From Erwinia sp. 198 (GTDB lineage: Bacteria; Pseudomonadota; Gammaproteobacteria; Enterobacterales; Enterobacteriaceae), in assembly GCF_003937915.1 (NCBI RefSeq), contig NZ_RHUM01000006.1:221550-285549 (forward strand): 64,000 nucleotides of DNA. The letters are read 5' to 3'. Below, in pieces: positions 22,746 to 33,104 of this stretch (position 1 is the stretch's first letter; every line of letters starts with the position of its first letter). The translations under genes were made by a program, and so were the position numbers. The notes beneath the pieces are model-generated. The model was not told the DNA's origin, did not search any database, and worked only from the letters and a program-made list of their open reading frames with translations.

Positions 22746-22798
22746 GAAGGTTAAATCCTGGTTGCGTAGTCAGGTCATATTGTGCCAACATGCCTTGC

Positions 22799-22822
22799 GG
22801 ATGTATAGACGTCTGAACGGCT
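22799..22822. promoter_or_regulatory. MetJ operator (met boxes) between mtnA and mtnK
   Basis: A perfect 8-bp met box AGACGTCT lies at 22807-22814, flanked in register by two weaker boxes, GGATGTAT and GAACGGCT, each 5 of 8 to consensus. MetJ binds tandem boxes with S-adenosylmethionine as corepressor. The site is between two divergent methionine-salvage genes, which supports the call. Confidence 0.75.
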
Positions 22823-22869
22823 TGAGGTAAAGAAGGCAGCAGACAAGTTAAAACGTGGAGGATAAGTTA

Positions 22870-24069
22870 ATGTCGCAATACCGTACGTTCACCGCAGCTG
22901 ATGCCGTGGAATATGCCCGTGAATATGGCGGCGTTGCCGATCCACAAAGCCTGGTCAGTTCGCAGGAAATTGGCGACGGTAATCTTAACCTTGTTTTTAA
23001 AATCTTCGATCGTGACGACGTCAGCCGCATCATCGTTAAGCAGGCGCTACCCTATGTCCGTTGCGTGGGTGAATCCTGGCCGTTGACGCTCGATCGCGCA
23101 CGCATTGAGGCAGAAGTGCTGCAAATCCACGGCGAGTTTTGTCCGGCGCATACGGTAAAAATTCTGCATTACGATCCGGCACTGGCGGTAATGGTGATGG
23201 AAGATCTTTCCAGCCACGCTATCTGGCGCGGTGAGCAGGTTAAAGGCGTTGATTATCCGCAGGCCGCCGCGCAGCTGGGCGAATATCTGGCGCAGACGCT
23301 GTTTCATACCTCCGATTTTTATCAGCATCCGTATCAGAAAAAAGCGGACGTTATCCGTTTTACCAATCCGGAGCTGTGCGATATCACCGAAGAGCTTTTC
23401 TTTAACGAGCCTTATGAAGTACATGAACGCAACGGCTATCCTCGCGCGCTGGAGCCGCTGGTGGCCGGGCTTCGTACCGATGGTGAACTGCGCCATAAGG
23501 TCGCCGCGCTCAAGCACGGTTTTCTGTCCAGTGCGCAAGCGCTGCTGCATGGCGATGTGCACAGTGGATCGATTTTTGTGGCTGAAAACAGCCTGAAAGT
23601 GATCGATGCAGAATTTGGATTTTACGGGCCGATGGGTTTTGACGTGGGCAGCGCGTTAGGTAATTTACTGATCAACTATTGCGCGCTGCCCGGCCTGCTG
23701 GCTCCGCGTGAAGCGGCCGACGCGCGGGAAAAGCGCCTCAACGACGTGCGTACAACCTGGCAGAGCTTTGCCGAAGGTTTCCTGGCGTTGGCTGCCGAAA
23801 AAACGCAGGATCGCGCGCTGGCTTATCCGGGCTATGCCGCCGAATTTTTGGCTAAAGTGTGGCGCGATACGCTGGGCTACTGCGGCACAGAGCTGATCCG
23901 TCGTACCGTTGGCATGTCGCAGGTTGCCGATATCAAAACGATTCAGGATGAGATTATGAAAGCGGAATGCGTCCGTCAGGCGATAACGCTGGGCAGAACG
24001 CTGATTCTGGCCGCCGACCATATCGAAAACATTGATGCGCTGATAGCGCGCGTGCGCCAGAACGGCTGA
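22870..24069 (+). CDS. mtnK: S-methyl-5-thioribose kinase
   Basis: Phosphorylates 5-methylthioribose at C1 with ATP, entering methionine salvage. The start at 22870 ([19 protein letters not shown]) has GGAGG upstream at a good spacing and gives 399 residues, the usual family length; the in-frame ATG 15 bases earlier is less likely. The choline-kinase-like fold shows [11 protein letters not shown] (catalytic loop) and [14 protein letters not shown] (metal-binding DXE). Divergent partner mtnA does the next step. Confidence 0.96.
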   Translation: MSQYRTFTAADAVEYAREYGGVADPQSLVSSQEIGDGNLNLVFKIFDRDDVSRIIVKQALPYVRCVGESWPLTLDRARIEAEVLQIHGEFCPAHTVKILHYDPALAVMVMEDLSSHAIWRGEQVKGVDYPQAAAQLGEYLAQTLFHTSDFYQHPYQKKADVIRFTNPELCDITEELFFNEPYEVHERNGYPRALEPLVAGLRTDGELRHKVAALKHGFLSSAQALLHGDVHSGSIFVAENSLKVIDAEFGFYGPMGFDVGSALGNLLINYCALPGLLAPREAADAREKRLNDVRTTWQSFAEGFLALAAEKTQDRALAYPGYAAEFLAKVWRDTLGYCGTELIRRTVGMSQVADIKTIQDEIMKAECVRQAITLGRTLILAADHIENIDALIARVRQNG

Positions 24070-24189
24070 GGCATCACGCAAGGTGGCATCAGCCCGACAG
24101 GTTGGTGCCGACCCGCCAGCCTTGCCCTGAGCTGAACATTCGGGCTGGCCGGCGGTGATCCCGCTAACGCTGCGGGATATTGCCTTGAT

Positions 24190-24672
24190 TTACATCTTGA
24201 GCAGTTTTACCGTCGCATCAATATCAATTTCATCTTCCGAGAAGATCAGCGTGGTGCCCTGGAAGGTAGTGATCGCCAGTTTCTTCAGCGTACGCATTTC
24301 TCCTGGCTTAACCGATGATTTCGGCCGGATGCTGCTCATCAACACGCCCACGGACAGCACCGGATTTTCTTTGTCAATACGGGCATCGACCGGCACTTCT
24401 TCGCTGAACACCACGTAATTTTTAATGGCGGTGAGCTTCAGGCGCTCGCCTGCGATATAGATGTATTTGCTTTCCGGGACGACTTTTACCGCATAGGCTG
24501 ACAGCCCCTTGCTGTTGGTAGTAGGCTCGAAAGTCACCGCCGCATCTTTTTTAATCAGGTCCGGGTTGGCGACCTTAATCACATGAAAATAACGGTTATC
24601 GCCGTTTTCATCTTTGATAAATCCGAACCCTTTATCTTTAAACCAGGTTGTGATCGTTCCGTTCATCGCCAT
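24190..24672 (-). CDS. Cold-shock-domain protein with an extra C-terminal domain
   Basis: The first ~65 of 160 residues form a cold-shock domain: MNGTITTWFKDKGFGFIKDENG contains the RNP1-like KGFGFI, while the usual RNP2 (VFVHFS) is replaced by NRYFHVI. The remaining ~95 residues (from KYIYIAGERLKL on) are not a second cold-shock domain and are not recognised; they look like a mixed alpha/beta unit. Single-strand RNA/DNA binding is likely. The start is chosen at MAMNG, after AGGCGG; MNGT three codons on is also possible. It stands alone between mtnK and a convergent region. Confidence 0.75.
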   Translation of the reverse strand: MAMNGTITTWFKDKGFGFIKDENGDNRYFHVIKVANPDLIKKDAAVTFEPTTNSKGLSAYAVKVVPESKYIYIAGERLKLTAIKNYVVFSEEVPVDARIDKENPVLSVGVLMSSIRPKSSVKPGEMRTLKKLAITTFQGTTLIFSEDEIDIDATVKLLKM

Positions 24673-24921
24673 TACCGCCTACTTAATCGTTTATCTACTC
24701 AGTTTTTGCAGCGCGCAGTGTAAAGCACAATGCCGGCGCAGACTATGCCTTTACTTTAAGTCTGGACGATAATTTTCGGCTGTGCGAGGCCGACAAAAGC
24801 GCGGTGCGGCTGAGGGAAGCAGTAGCGCGACGGAAAGAAAGCTAAGCACGGGCCGCAGACAGATTCGTCAGCAGGCTGAAAATTCGTTATCATCCGCAGC
24901 CACTTTCCGTGCGGTAACCCG

Positions 24922-25620
24922 ATGCCTGTGATCACCGACACCTTTATTGCTCCGCCGTGCCATGACGAAATAGCTCTCCTTTATCAGGACGAGCATCTGC
25001 TGCTGATCGCCAAACCCGCCGGGCTGCTGAGCCTCTCGGGCAAAAACCCGCAGAATCTGGATTCGGTGCATCATCGGCTGGTAAAGCTATTTCCCGGCTG
25101 CACCCTGGTTCATCGTCTGGATTCCGGTACTTCCGGGCTGATGGTGGTTGCGCGCACTAAAGCGGTCAATGCCGCTCTCTGCCAGCAGTTCAGCCAGCGC
25201 GCCGTAACCAAGGTGTACAGCGCACTGCTTTGCGGACATCCCGATGATGACGAAGGGGTGATAGACGCCGCGATTGCCAAAGATCCGGCGCTGTTCCCGC
25301 TGATGTCGATTTGCGCCATCCATGGCAAGCCCGCTCGCTCCGGCTATCGGATCGTTGAGCGCTTTTATCATGAGCTGGAAAACGGAACGTCGCTGCCGCT
25401 GACGCGAGTACAGCTGACGCCGGAAACCGGGCGCACCCATCAACTTCGCATTCACTGCCAGCTGCTGGGCCACCCTATCTGGGGATGCGATCTTTATGGC
25501 GGGCGCCTGCTGCCGGGCACCGAACGGACGCCGCGCATGATGCTGCACGCCAGCGAACTGCATTTCGTTCATCCCGTAAGCCAGCAGCGAATGGAGATCC
25601 GTCATGCCAGCCCGTTCTGA
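24922..25620 (+). CDS. RluA-family pseudouridine synthase
   Basis: Isomerises uridine to pseudouridine in a structured RNA. The 232 residues have the family motif VHRLDSGTSGLMV with the catalytic Asp at about residue 67, and the later motifs GRTHQLRIHCQLLGHPIWGCDLYG. There is no N-terminal S4 domain, as in RluA and TruC. It is clearly related to E. coli RluA (219 residues) but too divergent to assume the same targets (23S U746, tRNA U32), so no symbol is given. Confidence 0.88.
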   Translation: MPVITDTFIAPPCHDEIALLYQDEHLLLIAKPAGLLSLSGKNPQNLDSVHHRLVKLFPGCTLVHRLDSGTSGLMVVARTKAVNAALCQQFSQRAVTKVYSALLCGHPDDDEGVIDAAIAKDPALFPLMSICAIHGKPARSGYRIVERFYHELENGTSLPLTRVQLTPETGRTHQLRIHCQLLGHPIWGCDLYGGRLLPGTERTPRMMLHASELHFVHPVSQQRMEIRHASPF

Positions 25621-25689
25621 AAGCGGCCCAGTCCGCAACGAACGCAGGAGCGGCTGGATGGAGACAGATAACCAAACCGCAGGCGTTTA

Positions 25690-26229
25690 TTACCACATCA
25701 GGTCGTCAGGCACCTTAAAGTCGGCATACGGATCTTCTTCATCCTGCTCTTCCTGACTCAGGGCGCTATTTAATACGATGCTGCTTGCGTCCCGCTGAGC
25801 AATTTTATCGGCTACGCTTGCGGGAATAATAGCGTACTGGTGCTCGCCGCCGTTATCACTCGTCAGGCGAGCGATGGCGAGGCGACCGCTTGTCAGCTGC
25901 GCCTGGGTAAGCTTATCCACGGTAATTTTCTTAATAAGATTGTTATCCGTGAAGTTAAAATCAATATTGCCTCTTGCAACGACGATCCTGTTCATTTCAA
26001 TCAGCTGCTTCACCTGAGCCTTATGCTCTTTGGATAAAGCCGCCTGTTTCTGCTGCTCGTTTAGCTGCTTATCGCGCTCAAGCTGGGCTTTTTTATTTTC
26101 TTCCACGGCCGCTCTTGCCTCGCGAGCCTGAACCCGCGATTTTTTAGCCGTTCTCTGGACCTTATCCATTTTTTTGCTGGTCACTAATCCAGCTTTCAGC
26201 ATCTGCTCTTGTAAGGTAAGTTTTGTCAT
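25690..26229 (-). CDS. yaiL: DUF2058 protein YaiL
   Basis: Function unknown. The 179 residues closely match E. coli YaiL from MTKLTLQEQMLKAGLVTSKK to the C-terminus EEDPYADFKVPDDLMW. The first ~90 residues are a long, very basic alpha-helical segment rich in Lys, Arg, Gln and Glu, which suggests nucleic-acid association; the C-terminal half (from about residue 90) is the globular DUF2058 part with HQYAIIPASVADKIAQRD. Stands alone, convergent with the pseudouridine synthase gene. Confidence 0.93.
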   Translation of the reverse strand: MTKLTLQEQMLKAGLVTSKKMDKVQRTAKKSRVQAREARAAVEENKKAQLERDKQLNEQQKQAALSKEHKAQVKQLIEMNRIVVARGNIDFNFTDNNLIKKITVDKLTQAQLTSGRLAIARLTSDNGGEHQYAIIPASVADKIAQRDASSIVLNSALSQEEQDEEDPYADFKVPDDLMW

Positions 26230-26255
26230 TTTCGTTTCTGAGGCTGTTGAATAAT

Positions 26256-26764
26256 TCAGGGATTATACCTGTAATTTTTAAGGCTGTACCGCGTTTCACC
26301 CTGCGGTATGGCATTGCCGGAGGGCGCTGGCATCGGCTTAGCGAGCCGATAATTCTTTGGCACAATGCTCTGCAAACGCGTTGGAGGTGACTTTTTAATC
26401 AGTAAACCCGGCAACGTAAAGTTGCTGTTGGCATAGTGAAAGGCCTCTCCGGGCTGGCAGAGCGGACTTTTCCCCCGGATAAAGTCCAGGTGTTCCTGCG
26501 CCAGCCAGACTGCGAGGAAAGCGTCAGGCGTCAGGGAGCCTTCTTCAACCCGCTGGAGGGTGATGACCACAAAAACCCTGGTGATGCTGCCAATGCCAAA
26601 CAGCGTTTTCGACGTGGTGCTGAGGTGGTTTTAGCATCAGCGTAGCCCGCTGCCGCCTGCCATATTAGTTTATCGCCTTTGCCAATAGCCATAGCAAGGG
26701 CGGGAAAGGTTTTCTCTGCCCTTTGATCAAGTAAAGCCTTTAATGCCGCTTCGGCTGGATACAT
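26256..26764 (-). pseudogene. Decayed serine hydrolase (beta-lactamase-like fold)
   Basis: Two overlapping frames together resemble the N-terminal part of a class-C-type serine hydrolase. The first gives LKALLDQRAEKTFPALAMAIGKG and GYADAKTTS. After a shift near 26635 the frame continues with LFGIGSITRVFVVITLQRVEEGSL. Further on comes QPGEAFHYANSNFTLPGLLI. In the SxxK position the sequence reads SITR, so the catalytic Lys is lost. The region between these blocks is shorter than normal and the C-terminal half is missing. It is a pseudogene by frameshift, deletion and truncation. Confidence 0.82.
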
Positions 26765-26881
26765 GTTCTCTGTCCCTATATCTGCCCGGTTTCGCCTTAA
26801 TTTTAATCCCGGTTCAGGAAAGCAGGCGTGTAGCCGATCTGCACAACGAGTACCCGCGTGAGAAAGCGGAGGCGGTTAAGC

Positions 26882-26909
26882 AAAAAAGGGAACCGTTTCC
26901 GGTTCCCTT
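26882..26909 (-). terminator. Terminator of fadE
   Basis: On the minus strand GGGAACC pairs with GGTTCCC around a 6-base loop and is followed by TTTTTT, about 50 bases after the fadE stop codon. Confidence 0.88.
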
Positions 26910-26955
26910 GTTCTATTGCCAGAGCTGCTACCTTTCAGGACGGCAGCCGGATAAC

Positions 26956-29454
26956 TCAGGCGGCTTCCGTTTTGCGTTCGGTTTCTGCCTGCGGCTGGCT
27001 TTTCTCCGCCCGATCCGTATGCAGAGAGTTATCCTGCTGCTTTACCGGTTGTGTCGCCAGCGCATCCGCCTCAAACTCGTCCACGTTAATAGAGCGCAGA
27101 CGGCTGGCTTCGGCACGCGTCAGCACGGCGGCTTCTTCTTCCGTCAGCCATTTTTCCACCAGGCCTTTTTGCGCCAGCTTATCCAGACGGGTAAAGGAGA
27201 GCGGCTTTTGCGCTTTCTTACTCAGCCTGTCATGGATAGCTTCCGCCGCCATCACGTCCGTTAATGCTTCTTCCATCTGGCCTGCCGGGTTATTTTCGCC
27301 CGGCGTCAGATACTGGCCGCGCCCTAAACGAGTGCGAGTGGCTGAAGGCACTTGCAGGATACGCGCCAGCTGATGGTCAAGCCGGTCGGAAGGGGCGCGG
27401 CAGCAACGGCCCAGCGGGAAGACCACAACCTGCAACAGACCGGCGACCAGCCGGTTCGGGAAGTTGCGCAGCAGATCCTCAATAGCCGTTTCGGCCTGGT
27501 TCAGCGCATCCTGCACGCCCCAGTGCACCAGCGGCAGATCGGCCTCGTGGCGGCCTTCGTCTTCATAACGCTTCAGCGTGGCGGAAGCGAGATAAAGCTG
27601 GCTGAGCACATCACCGAGACGTGCGGAGATGCGTTCGCGGCGCTTCAGGCTGCCGCCCAGAACCGACATCGAAATATCAGAAAGCAGGGCCAGATTGGCG
27701 CTTAAGCGGTTCAGATGCTGATAGTAACGGCGGGTGGCATCGCGAGTCGGCGTTTTACTGGTACGCCCGGCGGTTAGCCCCAGCCACAGGCTGCGCAGAT
27801 TATTGCTGGCGACGTGGCCTACATGGTGAAACAGCGCCTGGTCAAACGCGTGCAGATTATGATCCTGCGCCGCAGCCATTTCCGCCAGGATATAGGGATG
27901 GCAACGGATTGCGCCCTGGCCGAAGATGATCATGCTGCGGGTCAGAATATTCGCGCCCTCAACGGTAATGGCGATCGGCGCGCCCTGATAGGCTCGGGCC
28001 AGGAAATTGCTTTTGCCCAGCATAATGCCTTTACCGCCGGCGATATCCATCGCATCCATAATGGCGCGCTGGCCGCGATGGGTGCAGTGATATTTCACGA
28101 TAGCGGAGAGCACCGCCGGTTTTTCACCCAGCATAATGCCGCTGGTGATCAACGAGGCGGCCGCGTCCATCACATAAGCGTTTCCGGCGATGCGCGCCAG
28201 CGGCTCTTCGATCCCTTCCATCTTGCCAATTGGCAGACGAAACTGGCGACGGATATGGGCATAAGCGCCGATAGCCAGCGCAATGCTTTTCAGGCTGCCG
28301 GTGGAGTTGGACGGCAGCGTAATGCCGCGTCCGACTGAGAGGCATTCCACCAGCATCCGCCAGCCCTGACCGGCCATCGCCGGGCCGCCGATAATATAGT
28401 CGATCGGCACGAAAATAGCGTCGCCGCGCGTCGGGCCGTTCTGGAAAGGGACGTTAAGCGGGAAGTGGCGCTTGCCGATTTCCACGCCCGGCGTCTGGGT
28501 TGGGATCAGCGCGCAGGTAATGCCCAGCTCTTCTTTTTCGCCCAGCAGATGGTCGGGATCGGAAAGCTTAAACGCCAGGCCCAGCACCGTAGCGACCGGC
28601 GCCAGCGTAATGTAGCGTTTGTTCCAGGTCAGCCGCATACCCAGCACCTGCTGGCCCTGCCATTCTCCCCGGCACACCACGCCCACGTCCGGGATAGCGC
28701 CCGCGTCGGAGCCCGCTTCGGGGCTGGTCAGCGCAAAGCAAGGGATCTCCTGGCCGCTGGCCAGACGAGGCAGATAGTAATCTTTTTGCTCGTCGGTGCC
28801 GTAATGCTGCAACAGCTCGCCCGGGCCAAGCGAGTTAGGCACGCCAACGGTAATCGCCAGAATACCGGAAACGCCCGCCAGCTTTTGCAGCACGCGCGCC
28901 TGGGCATAGGCGGAAAACTCAAGGCCGCCGTACTCTTTTTTAATGATCATGGCAAAGAAACGCTGCTCTTTCAGGTAAGCCCATAGCTCCGGCGGCAGGT
29001 CGGCCATCTCATGGGTGATCTGAAAGTCATTAGCCAGCCGGCACGCTTCTTCTACCGGGCCGTCCAGAAAAGCCTGCTCTTCCGGCGTCAGCCCTGGCTG
29101 CGGATAGTCATGCAGCTTGTTCCAGTCCGGCCTGCCGCGAAACAGATCGCCTTCCCACCAGGTAGTGCCGGCGTCGATCGCTTCTTTTTCCGTGCGCGAC
29201 ATCGGCGGCATCACTTTCTGGAAGGTGTTCAGCATCGGTCTGGAAAAAAGCGCCTGCCGCAGCGGCAGCACGTTGAAGGGCAGCAGAATAATCGCTAACG
29301 GCACCAGCAGCCACGGCGTCCAGGCGCCAGCCACCGCCCAGGCCGCCGTCCAGAGCAGCACGAGCAGGCTCGCCAGCCGCAGGTTAACACGGTGATAAAA
29401 CAGCGCGCCAATGAGCAAAATTGTCGCCACGCAACTGAAAACCATCATAACCAT
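26956..29454 (-). CDS. fadE: Acyl-CoA dehydrogenase FadE
   Basis: First step of fatty acid beta-oxidation: FAD-dependent alpha,beta-dehydrogenation of acyl-CoA. The 832 residues compare with 814 in E. coli; the excess is mainly a low-conservation C-terminal tail rich in Glu, Gln and Lys. Two hydrophobic segments at the N-terminus (about 1-60) suggest membrane association. The ACAD core includes [15 protein letters not shown] and [25 protein letters not shown]. The long C-terminal half is the DUF1974 region typical of FadE. A FadR-like operator lies just upstream. Confidence 0.96.
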   Translation of the reverse strand: MVMMVFSCVATILLIGALFYHRVNLRLASLLVLLWTAAWAVAGAWTPWLLVPLAIILLPFNVLPLRQALFSRPMLNTFQKVMPPMSRTEKEAIDAGTTWWEGDLFRGRPDWNKLHDYPQPGLTPEEQAFLDGPVEEACRLANDFQITHEMADLPPELWAYLKEQRFFAMIIKKEYGGLEFSAYAQARVLQKLAGVSGILAITVGVPNSLGPGELLQHYGTDEQKDYYLPRLASGQEIPCFALTSPEAGSDAGAIPDVGVVCRGEWQGQQVLGMRLTWNKRYITLAPVATVLGLAFKLSDPDHLLGEKEELGITCALIPTQTPGVEIGKRHFPLNVPFQNGPTRGDAIFVPIDYIIGGPAMAGQGWRMLVECLSVGRGITLPSNSTGSLKSIALAIGAYAHIRRQFRLPIGKMEGIEEPLARIAGNAYVMDAAASLITSGIMLGEKPAVLSAIVKYHCTHRGQRAIMDAMDIAGGKGIMLGKSNFLARAYQGAPIAITVEGANILTRSMIIFGQGAIRCHPYILAEMAAAQDHNLHAFDQALFHHVGHVASNNLRSLWLGLTAGRTSKTPTRDATRRYYQHLNRLSANLALLSDISMSVLGGSLKRRERISARLGDVLSQLYLASATLKRYEDEGRHEADLPLVHWGVQDALNQAETAIEDLLRNFPNRLVAGLLQVVVFPLGRCCRAPSDRLDHQLARILQVPSATRTRLGRGQYLTPGENNPAGQMEEALTDVMAAEAIHDRLSKKAQKPLSFTRLDKLAQKGLVEKWLTEEEAAVLTRAEASRLRSINVDEFEADALATQPVKQQDNSLHTDRAEKSQPQAETERKTEAA

Positions 29455-29469
29455 CGCTCCGTAAGTTGT

Positions 29470-29486
29470 AAGAGGTCTGACCTGTT
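29470..29486. promoter_or_regulatory. FadR operator upstream of fadE
   Basis: AAGAGGTCTGACCTGTT matches the FadR consensus AACTGGTCNGACCTGTT at all but two positions. It lies 16 bases before the fadE start codon, where binding would block transcription until long-chain acyl-CoA releases FadR. Confidence 0.75.
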
Positions 29487-29662
29487 AGCTACAGGTGTAA
29501 TAGAGATGATTTTCTTTATCAATCTATTTACATGATAATTACAACCTGGCTCACAAAGCGCGACCGGCACGGGGCAAAGCGCCGCGTGAACGGGCAGGGC
29601 GCTTTTCGCCCGCGTGGCAACTTGCTAAACTGCCGCAGACCTCACCTAAAAGGACTCTCCCT

Positions 29663-30241
29663 ATGTATCAGGACATCATTCGCGCCGAGCTGAGTGAAGC
29701 ACAGGACACGCTCAATAATTTCCTCAGCGATGACGCCAATATCCATGCTATTCAGCGCGCTGCGGTACTGCTGGCGGATTCATTCAAAGCCGGCGGCAAG
29801 GTGCTTTCCTGCGGCAACGGTGGTTCACACTGCGACGCCATGCACTTCGCCGAGGAGCTGACCGGCCGCTATCGCGACAACCGTCCCGGCTATCCGGCGA
29901 TCGCCATCTCCGACGTCAGCCATATCTCCTGCGTGGGCAACGATTTTGGTTACGATCACATCTTCTCTCGCTATGTGGAGGCCGTAGGTCGCGCGGGCGA
30001 CGTGCTGCTGGGCATTTCGACTTCCGGCAACTCTGCTAATGTGATTAAAGCGATAGAGGCGGCGCGCGCGCAGGGAATGAAAGTGATTACCCTGACCGGC
30101 AAGGACGGCGGCAAAATGGCCGGAACGGCCGACGTGGAAATCCGCGTGCCGCACTTTGGCTACGCCGATCGCATTCAGGAAATTCATATCAAAGTTATTC
30201 ATATCCTGATCCTGCTGATTGAAAAAGAGATGGCGAAGTAA
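29663..30241 (+). CDS. gmhA: Sedoheptulose 7-phosphate isomerase
   Basis: First step of ADP-heptose synthesis for the LPS inner core: sedoheptulose 7-phosphate to D-glycero-D-manno-heptose 7-phosphate. The 192 residues (E. coli 192, also named lpcA) form a SIS domain: [21 protein letters not shown] holds the phosphate loop and active-site residues, and [18 protein letters not shown] the second sugar-phosphate loop. AAAGGA precedes the ATG. It is followed 18 bases later by yafJ, as in E. coli. Confidence 0.97.
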   Translation: MYQDIIRAELSEAQDTLNNFLSDDANIHAIQRAAVLLADSFKAGGKVLSCGNGGSHCDAMHFAEELTGRYRDNRPGYPAIAISDVSHISCVGNDFGYDHIFSRYVEAVGRAGDVLLGISTSGNSANVIKAIEAARAQGMKVITLTGKDGGKMAGTADVEIRVPHFGYADRIQEIHIKVIHILILLIEKEMAK

Positions 30242-30259
30242 CTGACGCGAGGAAAGGCT

Positions 30260-31027
30260 ATGTGCGAGTTGCTCGGGATGAGCGCGAATGTCCCTACGGA
30301 CATCTGTTTCAGCTTTACCGGGCTTGTGCAGCGCGGCGGCAAAACCGGCCCGCATAAGGATGGTTGGGGCATCACCTTTTACGAAGGGAAAGGCTGCCGG
30401 ACGTTTAAAGACCCGCAGCCCAGCTTTAATTCGCCGATAGCGCGTCTGGTGCAGGATTATCCCATCAAATCCTGCTCGGTAGTGGCGCATATCCGTCAGG
30501 CGAACCGTGGCGAGGTGTCGCTGGAAAACACCCATCCTTTTACCCGCGAGCTGTGGGGACGCAACTGGACCTATGCGCACAACGGCCAGCTGAAAGGCTA
30601 TCGCGGGCTGGAAACCGGCCCTTTCCGCCCGGTTGGCGAGACGGACAGCGAGCAGGCGTTCTGCTGGCTGCTGCATAAGCTGACCACGCGCTATCCGCGC
30701 ACGCCGGGCAACTGGCCGGCGGTGTTTCGCTATATTGCGGAGCTGGCGAAGGAACTGCGGGAAAAGGGCGTGTTCAATATGCTGCTGTCGGATGGCCGCT
30801 ATCTGATGGCGTTCTGCTCGACCAATTTGTTCTGGATCACGCGTCGCGCGCCGTTCGGTAAAGCGACGCTGCTGGATCAGGACGTGGAGATAGATTTTCA
30901 GAAGCAGACCACGCCGAACGACGTGGTCACGGTTATCGCCACTCAGCCCTTAACGGGCAACGAAACCTGGCACAAAATCGCGCCAGGCGACTGGGCGTTA
31001 TTTTGCCTCGGAGAGCGCCAGCGCTGA
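30260..31027 (+). CDS. yafJ: Class II glutamine amidotransferase YafJ
   Basis: A stand-alone Ntn-type glutaminase domain. Cys2, directly after the initiator Met in [12 protein letters not shown], would be the N-terminal nucleophile. Further conserved parts are [31 protein letters not shown] and [14 protein letters not shown]. The 255 residues equal the E. coli length. The physiological acceptor is not known. Its 3' end overlaps the 3' end of the convergent yafK by 30 bases. Confidence 0.92.
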   Translation: MCELLGMSANVPTDICFSFTGLVQRGGKTGPHKDGWGITFYEGKGCRTFKDPQPSFNSPIARLVQDYPIKSCSVVAHIRQANRGEVSLENTHPFTRELWGRNWTYAHNGQLKGYRGLETGPFRPVGETDSEQAFCWLLHKLTTRYPRTPGNWPAVFRYIAELAKELREKGVFNMLLSDGRYLMAFCSTNLFWITRRAPFGKATLLDQDVEIDFQKQTTPNDVVTVIATQPLTGNETWHKIAPGDWALFCLGERQR

Positions 31028-31732
31028 CTGGCTGGTGGCGCCGTTCAGCAACGGGCTGTTCAGCACGTACTTGCCGCCGCTGACGCCCATTGCAGGCGGC
31101 TGGCGGTTTTTTACAAACTCGGCGTAGCCGGGCTGGAGCTGCTGCCAGAAGCTGAAGTAAACCGAATAGCGATGGCGCTGCAGGTTGCTGTCAGTCATGC
31201 GGAACGGGTAAATGCTGACGGCCACGCGCGGCTGGCCGTTGCGCAGCGCTGCTTCCACATAGCGATAGATATCGCCGATATTGGCATCCGTCATGGCATA
31301 ACAGCCCACGGAAACACAGTTACCGTGGATCATCAGGTACTTCCCTTCATAACCCTGCTGACGGTCGTATTCGTTCGGGAAACCCGTATTAATCGCGCGA
31401 TAAAAGCGGCTGTCCGGCTTCAGCTGGGAAAGCCCCACGCTATAAAACCCTTCCGGACTTTTAAAATCGCCCTGGCGACGTTTAGGGCCTAAACCGCCGG
31501 AGAAATTACAGATACGGTAGCTGTCGAGCAGCCGATATTCGGTGCCGATTTTGCCATACAGCTCAAGCGTGCGTTCTTCTTTAAAAATTTGAATATAAAC
31601 AGGTGTGCCGAGTAACTGCTTCTTTAACTCTTTGCTTACCGGCGCCAGAGGAGCGATCGGTGCGACCGGCGCGCTGGCGAAAACAACGGCTGGCAGAAAA
31701 AACATCGCAAACAGCAGTGCGATTTTGCCCAT
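30998..31732 (-). CDS. yafK: L,D-transpeptidase-fold protein YafK (DpaA)
   Basis: E. coli YafK (DpaA) cuts Braun's lipoprotein off peptidoglycan. The start at 31732 ([20 protein letters not shown]) gives a 244-residue precursor with a signal peptide and follows AAGGGA; the longer frame to 31819 has no such support. The YkuD catalytic signature [16 protein letters not shown] supplies His and Cys. The downstream segment [19 protein letters not shown] is typical of this subgroup. Expected location is the periplasm. Convergent with yafJ, overlapping at the 3' ends. Confidence 0.92.
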   Translation of the reverse strand: MGKIALLFAMFFLPAVVFASAPVAPIAPLAPVSKELKKQLLGTPVYIQIFKEERTLELYGKIGTEYRLLDSYRICNFSGGLGPKRRQGDFKSPEGFYSVGLSQLKPDSRFYRAINTGFPNEYDRQQGYEGKYLMIHGNCVSVGCYAMTDANIGDIYRYVEAALRNGQPRVAVSIYPFRMTDSNLQRHRYSVYFSFWQQLQPGYAEFVKNRQPPAMGVSGGKYVLNSPLLNGATSQSALALSEAK

Positions 31733-31938
31733 TCTGGTTCCCTTGATAGTAGGGTTGATACGCCGTCCGAAGACGTGGTTGACTCGCAGTTTCGGAAATA
31801 TCCGTAAAAGCTGCGTCACATTAGCATTGTCTATTTTTTTATCAAGAGAGCCGCGTAGAAAAATCCGAGAAAAGTTGCGCCAGGCCGCTGCCGCTGCGCT
31901 TCCGCCGCCCGTTAACCTGTTGAAAACGCGCTCGCTGC

Positions 31939-31954
31939 CTGTATACTTATCCAG
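31939..31954. promoter_or_regulatory. LexA box upstream of dinB
   Basis: CTGTATACTTATCCAG fits the SOS box CTGT-N8-ACAG with one mismatch in the right half. It differs at only two positions from the E. coli dinB operator as I recall it, and ends 17 bases before the dinB ATG. Confidence 0.85.
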
Positions 31955-31971
31955 TGTTGGCGGAGGGGCGA

Positions 31972-33027
31972 ATGCGCAAGATTATACATGTAGATATGGA
32001 CTGCTTTTACGCGGCGGTGGAGATGCGCGACGATCCCAGCCTGCGCAATATCCCTGTCGCTATTGGCGGCAGCCAGCACAAGCGCGGCGTGATCAGCACC
32101 GCTAACTATCCCGCCAGGAAGTTTGGCGTGCACAGTGCGATGGCGACCGCGACGGCCCTTAAGCTTTGCCCGCATCTGAAAGTGATCCCCGGCCGTTTTG
32201 ACGCTTATAAAGAAGCCAGCGCGCATATTCGGGAAATTTTCTCGCGCTACACCTCGCTTATTGAACCGCTGTCGCTGGATGAGGCCTACCTGGACGTCAC
32301 CGACAGCCCGCACTGCCACGGATCCGCCACGCTGATGGCACGGGAGATCCGGCAGACCATCGCCCGCGAGCTGGATCTCACCGCGTCGGCCGGGGTGGCG
32401 CCGATTAAGTTCGTCGCTAAAATTGCTTCGGATATGAATAAGCCGGACGGCCAGTTTGTGATCACGCCGCAGGAGCTCCCGCAGTTTCTGTTGACGCTGC
32501 CGCTGGCAAAAATACCCGGCGTCGGCAAGGTCACGGCGAAAAAGCTGGAGGAGCTGGGCCTGCACACCTGCGCCGACGTGCAGAAAACGGATCTGGCCGC
32601 GCTGCTAAAGCGCTTCGGCAAGTTTGGCCGCGTGCTGTGGGAGCGCTGTAACGGCATCGACGAGCGCGAGGTGGTAACGGATCGCCTGCGTAAATCGCTG
32701 GGCGTGGAGCGCACGCTGTCGGCAGATATTCATGAGTGGGAAGCGTGCCTGGAAATCATCGATTTTCTCTATGCGGAGCTGGAACGGCGGCTAAAGGTGA
32801 TTAAGCCCGATCTGCTGATCGCCAGGCAGGGCGTAAAGCTGAAGTTTGACGATTTCCAGCAGACGACCCAGGAGCACGTCTGGCCAGTGCTGAATAAAGA
32901 AGACCTGATCGATGTGGCGAAAAAAACCTGGGAAGAGCGGCGGGCAGGGCGCGGCGTGCGTCTGGTCGGGCTGCACGTAACCTTGCTGAATCCGCAGCTG
33001 GAAAGACAATTACTGCTGGGAATTTAA
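31972..33027 (+). CDS. dinB: DNA polymerase IV
   Basis: Y-family translesion polymerase of the SOS response. The ATG at 31972, after GGAGG, gives 351 residues, the E. coli length, and the N-terminus MRKIIHVDMDCFYAAVEMRD with catalytic Asp8. The second catalytic pair is in LSLDEAYLDVTD. The steric-gate aromatic is at CFY. The little-finger domain is C-terminal, and the last residues QLLLGI match the clamp-binding tail. An in-frame GTG at 31954 falls on the last base of the LexA box and is not favoured. Confidence 0.97.
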   Translation: MRKIIHVDMDCFYAAVEMRDDPSLRNIPVAIGGSQHKRGVISTANYPARKFGVHSAMATATALKLCPHLKVIPGRFDAYKEASAHIREIFSRYTSLIEPLSLDEAYLDVTDSPHCHGSATLMAREIRQTIARELDLTASAGVAPIKFVAKIASDMNKPDGQFVITPQELPQFLLTLPLAKIPGVGKVTAKKLEELGLHTCADVQKTDLAALLKRFGKFGRVLWERCNGIDEREVVTDRLRKSLGVERTLSADIHEWEACLEIIDFLYAELERRLKVIKPDLLIARQGVKLKFDDFQQTTQEHVWPVLNKEDLIDVAKKTWEERRAGRGVRLVGLHVTLLNPQLERQLLLGI

Positions 33028-33067
33028 TGCCGCGTACGTTGCCCTGAGCAACATTACTGGCGGGAGA

Positions 33068-33097
33068 GAAAACGGGCGAAGCGGAGTGCTTCGCCCG
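33068..33097 (-). terminator. Terminator of pepD
   Basis: CGGGCGAAGC pairs with GCTTCGCCCG around a 5-base loop. On the minus strand TTTTCTC follows. It may also slow transcription from dinB on the other strand. Confidence 0.85.
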
Positions 33098-33104
33098 ACC
33101 TGTT

